A stretch of DNA of 5,592 nt from an uncultured Lachnospiraceae bacterium (GTDB lineage: Bacteria > Bacillota > Clostridia > Lachnospirales > Lachnospiraceae), in NCBI GenBank assembly GCA_902803635.1, contig CADCQU010000292.1, positions 1 to 5,592 on the forward strand, given 5' to 3'. This document shows, piece after piece, positions 1 to 4,980 of this stretch. The position numbers were made by a program, and so were the translations under genes. Each line of letters starts with the position of its first letter. Within the stretch, counting starts at the first letter, position 1. The notes under the pieces were generated by a model that was not told the origin of the DNA, ran no database searches, and saw only the letters and a program-made list of their open reading frames with translations.

Positions 1-568
1 CAGGTCGCTTGGCCTGGAGCCGACATATCTTGGAATCGATAAGAAGTCGAAGCGTGAGCTGAAGAGGAGCGGCCGCAAGGTCTCCGAGTACGGCCTGCAG
101 CTTCGCGAGAAGCAGAAGGCGAAATTCATCTACGGCGTGCTGGAAAAGCCCTTCCGTAACTACTACGAGAAGGCCGACCGCATGAAGGGCATGACCGGTG
201 CGAACCTCATGGCCATGCTGGAGCTTCGTCTTGACAACGTCATCTTCCGCCTTGGCCTTGCCCGCACCCGCCGTGAGGCCCGCCAGATCGTTGGCCACAA
301 GCACGTCCTCGTGAACGGCAAATGCGTGAACATTCCGTCCTACCAGGTCAAGGCCGGCGACAAGGTCGAGATCAAGGAGAAGAAGCAGTCTTCCGCCCGT
401 TACAAGGCTGACAACGGCATCCTTGCCGCTACCGCCGGACGTGCGGTTCCGGAATGGCTGGATGCGGACATCGAGAACATGAGCGGCATCGTGAAGGAAG
501 TTCCGACCCGTGAGATGATCGATGTTCCGGTCAACGAGATGCTGATCGTCGAGTTGTACTCGAAATAA
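1..568 (+). CDS. rpsD: 30S ribosomal protein S4, 5'-truncated by window edge
   Basis: S4 is a primary 16S rRNA-binding protein that starts assembly of the 30S body; in many bacteria it also represses its own operon by binding mRNA. The reading frame is open from base 2 and gives 188 residues to a TAA stop. S4 proteins of this type are about 200 residues, so roughly 12 N-terminal residues lie outside the window. Visible parts are the N-terminal rRNA-binding region (YGLQLREKQKAKFIYG at about 30-45 of the fragment) and the S4 RNA-binding fold from about residue 82 (LELRLDNVIFRLGLARTR, then VLVNGKCVNIPSY). The visible N-terminal part has no cysteines, so this is very probably the zinc-free S4 form, though the missing residues cannot be checked. 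The C-terminus (PVNEMLIVELYSK) is canonical. It lies upstream of rpoA, as usual in the alpha operon. Confidence 0.98.
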   Translation, partial: RSLGLEPTYLGIDKKSKRELKRSGRKVSEYGLQLREKQKAKFIYGVLEKPFRNYYEKADRMKGMTGANLMAMLELRLDNVIFRLGLARTRREARQIVGHKHVLVNGKCVNIPSYQVKAGDKVEIKEKKQSSARYKADNGILAATAGRAVPEWLDADIENMSGIVKEVPTREMIDVPVNEMLIVELYSK

Positions 569-578
569 TCACTGTAAG

Positions 579-620
579 AACTGCCGCGCGGGAAACGGCC
601 TCCGTTTCCTTGCGGTAGTT
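579..620 (+). other. Long hairpin in the rpsD-rpoA spacer
   Basis: An outer stem pairs 579-587 (AACTGCCGC) with 612-620 (GCGGTAGTT), 9 bp with one G-U. An inner perfect 8-bp stem pairs GGAAACGG (591-598) with CCGTTTCC (602-609) across a 3-nt loop. A small asymmetric internal loop separates the two. There is no T-run after it, so it is not a standard intrinsic terminator. It sits 10 nt after the rpsD stop in a 139-nt spacer. It could be an mRNA processing or stability element, or a site affecting rpoA translation; the sequence alone does not decide. Confidence 0.7.
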
Positions 621-692
621 ATGTTTACCCATGACCCTGTTGCCTTAGGATTCGGGATTGCAGCCTTTTGACAAAACCGGATTCGTACCCAA

Positions 693-700
693 AAGGAGGG
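693..700 (+). promoter_or_regulatory. Ribosome binding site fixing the GTG start of rpoA
   Basis: AAGGAGGG lies 7 nt before GTG 708. It is a near-perfect Shine-Dalgarno sequence and supports the non-ATG start; no in-frame ATG lies near it. Confidence 0.9.
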
Positions 701-707
701 AAACTGC

Positions 708-1670
708 GTGTTTGATTTTAACAAGCCGAAGATTACGGTCGCAGAGATTTCTGATGACAAAAAGTTTGGCAGATTCGTGGTCGAGCCGCTGGAGAGAGGT
801 TATGGTACGACGCTGGGCAATTCTCTTCGGAGAATCATGCTTTCCTCGCTTCCGGGCGCGGCCGTCAGCCGTGTGAAGATCGATGGCGTTCTTCACGAGC
901 TGGCTCCCATTCCTGGCGTGAAGGAGGATGTCACGGAGATCATCCTGAACCTGAAGTCGCTTGCGATCCGCAACAACGCGGAGACGGATGAACCCAAGAC
1001 GGCCTTTATCGAATACCACGGGGAGGGTGTTGTGCGCGCATCCGACATTCAGGTGGATTCCGACATCGAGATCCTGAATCCGGATCAGGTGATTGCGACC
1101 ATCGGCGGCGGCGCGGACAGCAAGCTCTACATGGAAATGACGATTACCAAGGGTCACGGCTATGTCAGCGCGGACCGGGAGAAGGCGGAGGAACAGCCGA
1201 TGATCGGCGTGATCGCGGTGGACTCCATCTATACGCCCGTGGAGCGCGTGAACATCAGCGTCGAGAACACGCGTGTTGGCCAGCAGACCGACTATGACAA
1301 ATTGACGCTCGACGTCTGGACGAGGGGTACCCTCAGCCCGGAGGAGGCGGTCAGCCTTGCTGCGAAGGTGCTCAGCGAGCACCTGAAAATGTTCATCGAT
1401 CTGACCGAGACTGCCCGCAAGGCGGAGATCATGATCGAGAAGGAGGACAACGAGAAGGAGAAGGTGCTCGAGATGAACATCGACGAGCTCGAACTCTCGG
1501 TCCGGTCCTACAACTGCCTCAAGAGGGCAGGCATCAACACTGTGGAGGAGCTCTGCAACAAGACTCCGGAGGACATGATGAAGGTCCGTAACCTGGGCCG
1601 CAAGTCCCTGGAGGAAGTTCTGGCCAAGCTCAAGGAGCTCGGCTTGCAGCTTCGCCCGAGTGAAGACTAA
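708..1670 (+). CDS. rpoA: DNA-directed RNA polymerase subunit alpha
   Basis: The alpha subunit dimerises to nucleate RNA polymerase assembly, and its C-terminal domain contacts UP elements and activators. The 320-residue protein has the usual family length. The N-terminal domain is complete, with the conserved block [20 protein letters not shown] (21-40) followed by [10 protein letters not shown] (41-50), which is the dimer and beta-contact region. A charged linker (about 242-258) leads into the C-terminal domain. There VRSYNC (265-270) carries Arg266, equivalent to E. coli Arg265 for DNA binding, and NLGRKSL (295-301) forms the second DNA-contact loop. The start is GTG with a strong ribosome binding site. 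It is followed by rplQ after an unusually long 226-nt spacer filled with repeats. No truncation or frameshift is visible. Confidence 0.99.
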   Translation: MFDFNKPKITVAEISDDKKFGRFVVEPLERGYGTTLGNSLRRIMLSSLPGAAVSRVKIDGVLHELAPIPGVKEDVTEIILNLKSLAIRNNAETDEPKTAFIEYHGEGVVRASDIQVDSDIEILNPDQVIATIGGGADSKLYMEMTITKGHGYVSADREKAEEQPMIGVIAVDSIYTPVERVNISVENTRVGQQTDYDKLTLDVWTRGTLSPEEAVSLAAKVLSEHLKMFIDLTETARKAEIMIEKEDNEKEKVLEMNIDELELSVRSYNCLKRAGINTVEELCNKTPEDMMKVRNLGRKSLEEVLAKLKELGLQLRPSED

Positions 1671-1672
1671 GA

Positions 1673-1749
1673 ATGCACAGAAATTCGCCAAGGAAGGTGC
1701 TTCGCACCGCGAATTTCGCGCCGAAACGCCTTGGAGGCGTTTCGAATTG
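1673..1749 (+). repeat. 77-bp palindromic repeat, copy 1
   Basis: First of two head-to-tail copies starting 2 nt after the rpoA stop. It contains two hairpins. Hairpin A pairs GAAATTCGC (1680-1688) with GCGAATTTC (1709-1717) and encloses GGTGC/GCACC (1696-1700 with 1704-1708, loop TTC), with a 7-nt bulge on the 5' side. Hairpin B pairs CGAAACGCC (1722-1730) with GGCGTTTCG (1736-1744), loop TTGGA. No T-run follows, so neither is a standard terminator. Confidence 0.9.
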
Positions 1750-1826
1750 ATGCGCAGAAATTCGCAGAGGAAGGTGCTTCGCACTGCGAATTTCGCGCCG
1801 AAACGCCTTGGAGGCGTTTCGAATAA
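1750..1826 (+). repeat. 77-bp palindromic repeat, copy 2
   Basis: Directly abuts copy 1 and matches it at 71 of 77 positions. Of the six differences, one is at unit position 5, two are in the bulge of hairpin A, and two are at the unit end, all unpaired. The sixth (C1708 to T1785) turns a G-C pair of hairpin A into G-U. All stems are therefore retained: 1757-1765 with 1786-1794, 1773-1777 with 1781-1785, and 1799-1807 with 1813-1821. A third copy is not present; only the first five bases of the unit recur at 1827. Confidence 0.9.
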
Positions 1827-1842
1827 ATGCGATTAGACAGGC

Positions 1843-1873
1843 GGCTGCCAGTAAGACCGCAGGCGTGGCAGTC
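1843..1873 (+). other. Hairpin in the rplQ leader
   Basis: GGCTGCCA (1843-1850) pairs with TGGCAGTC (1866-1873), 8 bp with one G-T, around a 15-nt loop. It ends 8 nt before the rplQ Shine-Dalgarno sequence. It is distinct from the 77-bp repeats and might affect rplQ translation, but no specific regulator is recognisable. Confidence 0.45.
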
Positions 1874-1896
1874 CGTTCCGCAAGGAGGAGAAAGAA

Positions 1897-2433
1897 ATGT
1901 CTGGATATAGGAAACTCAGCAGAACAGCATCCCAGAGGAAGGCGCTCCTTAGAAACCAGGTGACCGCGTTCCTTTACCATGGCAAGCTTGTGACGACCGA
2001 GGCGAAGGCCAAGGAAGTCCAGAAGATCGCCGAGGGTTTCATCGCCCTCGCCACCCGCGAGAAGGACAACTATGAGACCGTGACCGTGACCGCGAAGGTC
2101 GCCCGCAAGGACGCCGACGGCAAGCGCGTCAAGGAAGTCGTCAATGGCAAGAAGAAGACCGTCTATGACGAAGTCCAGAAGCAGGTCACCAAGGACGCTC
2201 CGTCCCGCCTCAACGCCCGCAGGAAGATGCTCAGCTACTTCTATCCGATTAAGGAAGTCCCGGCCAAGGGCAAGGGCCGCAAGAAGGGCACGAAGCAGGT
2301 GGATCTTGTGAAGTACATGTTCGAGGAGGTTGCCCCGAAGTACGCCACCCGGAACGGCGGTTACACCCGCATCGTGAAGCTTGGCCAGCGCAAGGGCGAC
2401 GGCGCCATGACCGTTCTGCTGGAGATGGTATAA
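1897..2433 (+). CDS. rplQ: 50S ribosomal protein L17, expanded form
   Basis: L17 is a structural protein of the large ribosomal subunit near the peptide exit tunnel. The 178-residue product has both conserved ends. The N-terminal part is YRKLSRTASQRKALLRNQVT (4-23) followed by HGKLVTTEAKAKEVQKIAEG (28-47). The C-terminal part is MFEEVAPKYATRNGGYTRIV (141-160) followed by GQRKGDGA (163-170). Most bacterial L17 proteins are about 116-130 residues. The extra length lies between these blocks, roughly residues 57-100 (charged, lysine-rich, with DGKRVKEVVNGKK) and 121-135 (VPAKGKGRKKGTKQV). From memory such enlarged L17 proteins are typical of Lachnospiraceae. The ATG follows AAGGAGGA (1882-1889) at 7 nt. 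The stop is doubled in frame (TAA then TAG). An intrinsic terminator follows, making it the last gene of the operon. Confidence 0.98.
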   Translation: MSGYRKLSRTASQRKALLRNQVTAFLYHGKLVTTEAKAKEVQKIAEGFIALATREKDNYETVTVTAKVARKDADGKRVKEVVNGKKKTVYDEVQKQVTKDAPSRLNARRKMLSYFYPIKEVPAKGKGRKKGTKQVDLVKYMFEEVAPKYATRNGGYTRIVKLGQRKGDGAMTVLLEMV

Positions 2434-2450
2434 TAGAAAAGCAAGTTTTT

Positions 2451-2487
2451 CGGAGGGGCTGGAGGAATCCGGCCCCTCTGTTTTATT
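2451..2487 (+). terminator. Intrinsic terminator of the rpsD-rpoA-rplQ operon
   Basis: GAGGGGCTGGA (2453-2463) pairs with TCCGGCCCCTC (2468-2478), 11 bp with one T-G wobble and a GGAA tetraloop. Two further pairs can form at the base (2451-2480 and 2452-2479). The run TTTTATT (2481-2487) follows at once. Its place 18 nt after the rplQ stop fits the end of the operon. Confidence 0.93.
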
Positions 2488-2586
2488 CACAGAGCCGCGT
2501 AAGGAATTTAGCTGCCTTCGGTCGCACGTGGCTCGCGAGAAGGGTAGAGGTTCGGCGAGTGCCTCCCTCTACCTAACTTCACAGAG
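2485..2586. other. Structured intergenic block between 9-bp direct repeats
   Basis: TTCACAGAG occurs at 2486-2494 and again at 2578-2586. The segment between holds two nested inverted-repeat structures. One pairs GAGCCGCG (2492-2499) with CGTGGCTC (2527-2534). The other pairs GGTAGAGG (2543-2550) with CCTCTACC (2566-2573) and has an inner GGC-GAGT-GCC hairpin. No open reading frame here looks coding. It might be a small insertion with target duplication or a structured RNA. A 9-bp direct repeat at this spacing can arise by chance in a window of this size, so the insertion reading is weak. Confidence 0.4.
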
Positions 2587-2606
2587 TTTTTAGACAAATG
2601 AAATGA

Positions 2607-2629
2607 CTCCGAAAGGGGAGCTTTCGGAG
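2607..2629. other. Perfect 9-bp inverted repeat
   Basis: CTCCGAAAG (2607-2615) and CTTTCGGAG (2621-2629) flank a GGGAG loop. On the + strand no T-run follows. On the minus strand the following bases are moderately T-rich (TCATTTCATTTG), so a weak leftward terminator is possible. Its role is unknown. Confidence 0.5.
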
Positions 2630-2668
2630 CCATTCCTGGGGAGTATAAATAATTAATAAGGGGTTCGC

Positions 2669-2695
2669 GGAAAGCCCTTGAAGGGAAGGCTTTCC
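2669..2695. other. Perfect 8-bp inverted repeat
   Basis: GGAAAGCC (2669-2676) pairs with GGCTTTCC (2688-2695). The 11-nt loop contains the small palindrome CCCTTGAAGGG overlapping the stem. There is no T-run on either side. It lies just upstream of the candidate promoter of the methyltransferase group, so an operator is possible but unproven. Confidence 0.45.
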
Positions 2696-2711
2696 ACACA
2701 GACTATTATAC

Positions 2712-2739
2712 TTGATGTAGTCGGCAAATGCAACATAAA
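2712..2739 (+). promoter_or_regulatory. Candidate sigma-A promoter for the methyltransferase group
   Basis: TTGATG (2712-2717; 4 of 6 consensus bases) and CATAAA (2734-2739; 4 of 6) are separated by 16 bp and followed by an A-rich stretch to 2773. It lies downstream of the rplQ terminator and upstream of the methyltransferase ribosome binding site, where a promoter is expected. It would give a leader of about 110 nt containing the 2774-2811 hairpin. Matches are only moderate. Confidence 0.4.
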
Positions 2740-2767
2740 ATTAAAACAAAATTAACAAAAAATAATC

Positions 2768-2811
2768 AAAAAATGCCCTTGTGGGTGGGATTACCACCCA
2801 CAAACCGGGCA
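2768..2811 (-). terminator. Leftward-reading intrinsic terminator shape in the methyltransferase leader
   Basis: TTGTGGGTGG (2779-2788) pairs perfectly with CCACCCACAA (2794-2803) around GATTA. The stem is extended by TGCCC (2774-2778) with GGGCA (2807-2811) after a 3-nt bulge. On the minus strand this is followed at once by six Ts (complement of 2768-2773) and more T-rich sequence, a good terminator shape. On the + strand no T-run follows closely. No minus-strand gene is visible to its right, so its role is unclear; it may stop antisense transcription or act as a leader hairpin on the + transcript. Confidence 0.6.
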
Positions 2812-2843
2812 AATGCAGCTTTTCCCGCGTCATTTTTCATAGC

Positions 2844-2849
2844 AGGAGG
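2844..2849 (+). promoter_or_regulatory. Ribosome binding site fixing the GTG start of the methyltransferase
   Basis: AGGAGG lies 6 nt before GTG 2856. The longer in-frame ATG at 2781 has no such site and falls inside the hairpin at 2774-2811, so GTG 2856 is the better start. Confidence 0.85.
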
Positions 2850-2855
2850 AGAATT

Positions 2856-4109
2856 GTGACAAATATTTCTGGCAAAATGCTATGTTCGCCCGCCTCAAAC
2901 AGATTGAGGGAAGGGGCGAAGGCGTCTTCGGAGAACCGAGGACAGGACATTTCCGCAGGCGCACAAAAAAACAGTCTGGTCCTGGCCGCGCCCTGCCATT
3001 TCGGACTGGAGGCGGTGGTAAAGCGCGAGGTACAGAACCTGGGCTTTTCCGTCTCATCCGTGGAGGACGGGCGCGTGAGCTTCCTCGCAAGACCCGAAGA
3101 CATCCCGCGCGCGAACATTTGCCTCCGCACGGCGGAGCGCATCCTCCTTGTGGTGGGGGAATTCGAGGCGAGGACATTTGACGAATTATTCGAAGGGATA
3201 CGAGCGCTTCCGCTGGAGGACTACCTCCCGAAAAATGCCCGCTTCTGGGTTGCGAAGGCGTCCTCGGTGAAGAGCGCCCTGTTTTCGCCCTCGGACATCC
3301 AGCGCATCGCGAAGAAGGCGATGGCGGAGCGGCTCGGGAAGGCCTACGGCCTTTCGTGGCTCCCGGAGGACGGCCCCGCGTACCCGTTCCGGATCCAGCT
3401 CCGGAAGGACGTGGTCACGCTGGCCCTCGACACGACCGGCGACGCCCTCCACAAGCGGGGCTATCGCGTCTCCCCGGTCATCGCGCCGATTTCCGAGACG
3501 CTGGCGGCCTCCCTGCTTCTTCTGACGCCCTGGAGGCGCGGACGCATCCTCGTCGACCCGTTCTGCGGCTCCGGCACCATCCCCATCGAGGCCGCGATGC
3601 TTGCGGCAAATGTCGCGCCTGGCCTTAAGCGGTCCTTCCTCTCCGAGAAATGGGAGTCCGTCGTTCCGACGGGGGTCTTTGCGAGGGTACGGGAGGAGGC
3701 AAATGCCGCCATCCTGCCAGATGCGGAATCGGACATTCAGGGGTACGACATCGATGAGCGGGCCGTCAGGTTTGCCCGCGACAATGCGAAGGCGGCCGGT
3801 GTTTTGGGCGCTATCCATTTTCAAAGACGGGATGTCCGCGACCTTGCGCACCCGAAAAAGTACGGCTTTCTCCTCACGAACCCGCCCTACGGGGAGCGGA
3901 TCGAGGAGCAAAAGAACCTTCCGGAGCTCTACGCGGCCCTCGGGGATGCTTACCGTCGCCTCGATAGCTGGTCGATGTACATCATCACCTCGTACGCGGA
4001 TGCCGAGAAGTCCATCGGGGGGAAGGCCACGAAGAACCGGAAAATATACAACGGGATGCTGAAGACCTATTTCTACGAGTACCAGGGGCCGAAGCCGCCG
4101 AAACGGTAG
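2856..4109 (+). CDS. THUMP-domain class I SAM-dependent rRNA (guanine-N2) methyltransferase, RlmL/YpsC type
   Basis: This family uses S-adenosylmethionine to methylate guanine N2 in 23S rRNA; E. coli RlmL (N-terminal half) makes m2G2445 and B. subtilis YpsC is the shorter homologue. From GTG 2856 the protein has 417 residues. The ferredoxin-like/THUMP region starts near LVLAAPCHFGLEAVVKREV (41-59) and runs to about 190. The Rossmann methyltransferase domain follows, with the SAM-binding motif DPFCGSGTIPIEAA (234-247), an acidic motif GYDID (296-300), and the catalytic motif TNPPYGERI (341-349). The C-terminus (RKIYNGMLKTYFYEYQG) is typical. The first 40 or so residues are an extra, polar, glycine/serine-rich tail without a recognised fold; ATG 2877 would shorten it by only 7 residues. 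The substrate guanine in this organism is inferred from the family. It leads the group with rdgB and the phosphoesterase. Confidence 0.93.
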   Translation: MTNISGKMLCSPASNRLREGAKASSENRGQDISAGAQKNSLVLAAPCHFGLEAVVKREVQNLGFSVSSVEDGRVSFLARPEDIPRANICLRTAERILLVVGEFEARTFDELFEGIRALPLEDYLPKNARFWVAKASSVKSALFSPSDIQRIAKKAMAERLGKAYGLSWLPEDGPAYPFRIQLRKDVVTLALDTTGDALHKRGYRVSPVIAPISETLAASLLLLTPWRRGRILVDPFCGSGTIPIEAAMLAANVAPGLKRSFLSEKWESVVPTGVFARVREEANAAILPDAESDIQGYDIDERAVRFARDNAKAAGVLGAIHFQRRDVRDLAHPKKYGFLLTNPPYGERIEEQKNLPELYAALGDAYRRLDSWSMYIITSYADAEKSIGGKATKNRKIYNGMLKTYFYEYQGPKPPKR

Positions 4110-4136
4110 GGGTGAAGGCTTCTTTAACAAAGCCAA

Positions 4137-4261
4137 GTCATACTGAGGTGCGCGTCCTTCGGACATCCCTGAATCGAATCGCCTACGGCGATGAGAGATG
4201 ATGAAAAGCGCCGAAGAATCCCGTTAAAACTTACGGGATTCTTCGCTTCGCTCAGAATGAC
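4137..4261. repeat. Palindromic intergenic element with GTCATNCTGAG inverted ends
   Basis: GTCATACTGAG (4137-4147) and CTCAGAATGAC (4251-4261) are inverted copies with one mismatch. Between them lie GTCC-TTC-GGAC (4154-4164), ATCGCC-TAC-GGCGAT (4178-4192), and a perfect 13-bp stem CGAAGAATCCCGT (4212-4224) with ACGGGATTCTTCG (4233-4245). The right end, CTTCGCTTCGCTCAGAATGA, resembles a dispersed intergenic repeat that I recall from many bacterial genomes. There is no coding potential for a transposase, so it would be a non-autonomous, MITE- or REP-like element. No clear target duplication is seen. Confidence 0.6.
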
Positions 4262-4292
4262 AGGCATATGGAAGGTGATTCCTTTTAATGCG

Positions 4293-4316
4293 TTCAACCT
4301 ACGGTTGAAATTTTTT
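4293..4316 (+). terminator. Small intrinsic terminator just upstream of rdgB
   Basis: TTCAACC (4293-4299) and GGTTGAA (4303-4309) form a perfect 7-bp stem with a TAC loop, followed by one A and TTTTTT (4311-4316). It ends 31 nt before the rdgB ATG. It could close the methyltransferase transcript or act as an attenuator within a longer operon. The stem is rather short and AT-rich, so efficiency is uncertain. Confidence 0.65.
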
Positions 4317-4347
4317 CAGGGATATCTGACAAGAGAGGATTCTATTT

Positions 4348-4938
4348 ATGAAAATCATATTTGCCACAGGAAATAAGGATAAGCTGCGGGAGATCCGCGC
4401 GATTTTCGGCGAGCTGGGCATCGAGGTCGTCTCGATGAAGGAGGCTGGCATCAACGTGGACATCGTCGAGGATGGGACGACATTTGCCGAAAATGCCCTC
4501 ATCAAGGCCCGCGCGGTCGCGAAGGCGTCCGGCCTCCCCGCCATGTCCGATGACTCCGGCCTCGTGGTGGACGCGCTCGGCGGCGAGCCGGGCATCTACT
4601 CCGCCCGCTACATGGGCGAGGACACCTCGTACCGGATTAAGAACGCCAACATCATCGAGCGGCTCTTGGGCGTGCCCGACGAGGAGCGCACGGCACGGTT
4701 CGTTTGCGCGGCCGCCCTCGTCCTCCCCGACGGCCGCGAATTTGTCCGCGAGGGCGCCTTCGAGGGCCGCATCGGCTACGAGGAACGCGGCGAGAACGGC
4801 TTCGGCTACGACCCGATTTTCTATGTCCCCGAAAAGGGCTGCTACTCCGCCGAGCTTGTCCCGGAGGAGAAAAATGCCATCAGCCACAGGGGCAAGGCTC
4901 TCAGGGAGATGCGGAAGGTGTTGGAAGAGCTTTGCTAA
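4348..4938 (+). CDS. rdgB: XTP/dITP pyrophosphatase (non-canonical purine NTP pyrophosphatase), RdgB/HAM1 family
   Basis: The enzyme hydrolyses XTP, ITP and dITP to the monophosphate plus pyrophosphate, cleaning deaminated purines from the nucleotide pool in the cytoplasm. The 196-residue protein has normal family length and all hallmark motifs: FATGNKDKLREI (5-16) for substrate binding, VEDGTTFAENALIKARA (40-56) with the metal-ligand Glu41, SDDSGLVVDALGG (67-79) with the catalytic Asp69 (same numbers as E. coli RdgB), GFGYDPIFY (151-159) for base recognition, and SHRGKAL (179-185). ATG 4348 follows AGAGAGGA (4332-4339) at 8 nt. It is preceded by a terminator-like hairpin, so it may have its own promoter; none is clear in the 31 nt between them. 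It is followed 42 nt later by the phosphoesterase gene, an arrangement seen as ysnA-ysnB in B. subtilis. Confidence 0.97.
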   Translation: MKIIFATGNKDKLREIRAIFGELGIEVVSMKEAGINVDIVEDGTTFAENALIKARAVAKASGLPAMSDDSGLVVDALGGEPGIYSARYMGEDTSYRIKNANIIERLLGVPDEERTARFVCAAALVLPDGREFVREGAFEGRIGYEERGENGFGYDPIFYVPEKGCYSAELVPEEKNAISHRGKALREMRKVLEELC

Positions 4939-4980
4939 AAGTGTCAAGGACTTGTTTATGAATGAATGGGGGAGGCGTAT

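Noticed and set aside
668..673. Perfect -35 box TTGACA upstream of rpoA
   Set aside because: The region 16-19 bp downstream reads ACCCAAAAGGAGGG, with no -10-like hexamer, and overlaps the rpoA ribosome binding site. Not supported as a promoter.
1673..1826. The 77-bp tandem repeats as a CRISPR array
   Set aside because: Only two copies, directly abutting, with no unique spacers and no cas genes nearby.
645..2490. Long minus-strand open frames (645-1784 and 1630-2490) opposite rpoA and rplQ, covering the 77-bp repeats
   Set aside because: They are antisense to two unmistakable housekeeping genes, lack ribosome binding sites and family resemblance, and the translated repeat part simply reflects the palindromic DNA.
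2508..2699. 63-codon minus-strand open frame in the rplQ-methyltransferase spacer
   Set aside because: It runs through several hairpins, has no ribosome binding site that I can see and no recognisable sequence; more likely chance.
2781..2855. In-frame ATG at 2781 as start of the methyltransferase
   Set aside because: The start lies inside a stable hairpin with no Shine-Dalgarno sequence, whereas GTG 2856 follows AGGAGG at 6 nt.
3186..4166. 326-codon minus-strand open frame opposite the methyltransferase
   Set aside because: GC-rich shadow frame; arginine- and proline-rich translation with no recognisable domain, while the + strand frame carries the full set of methyltransferase motifs.
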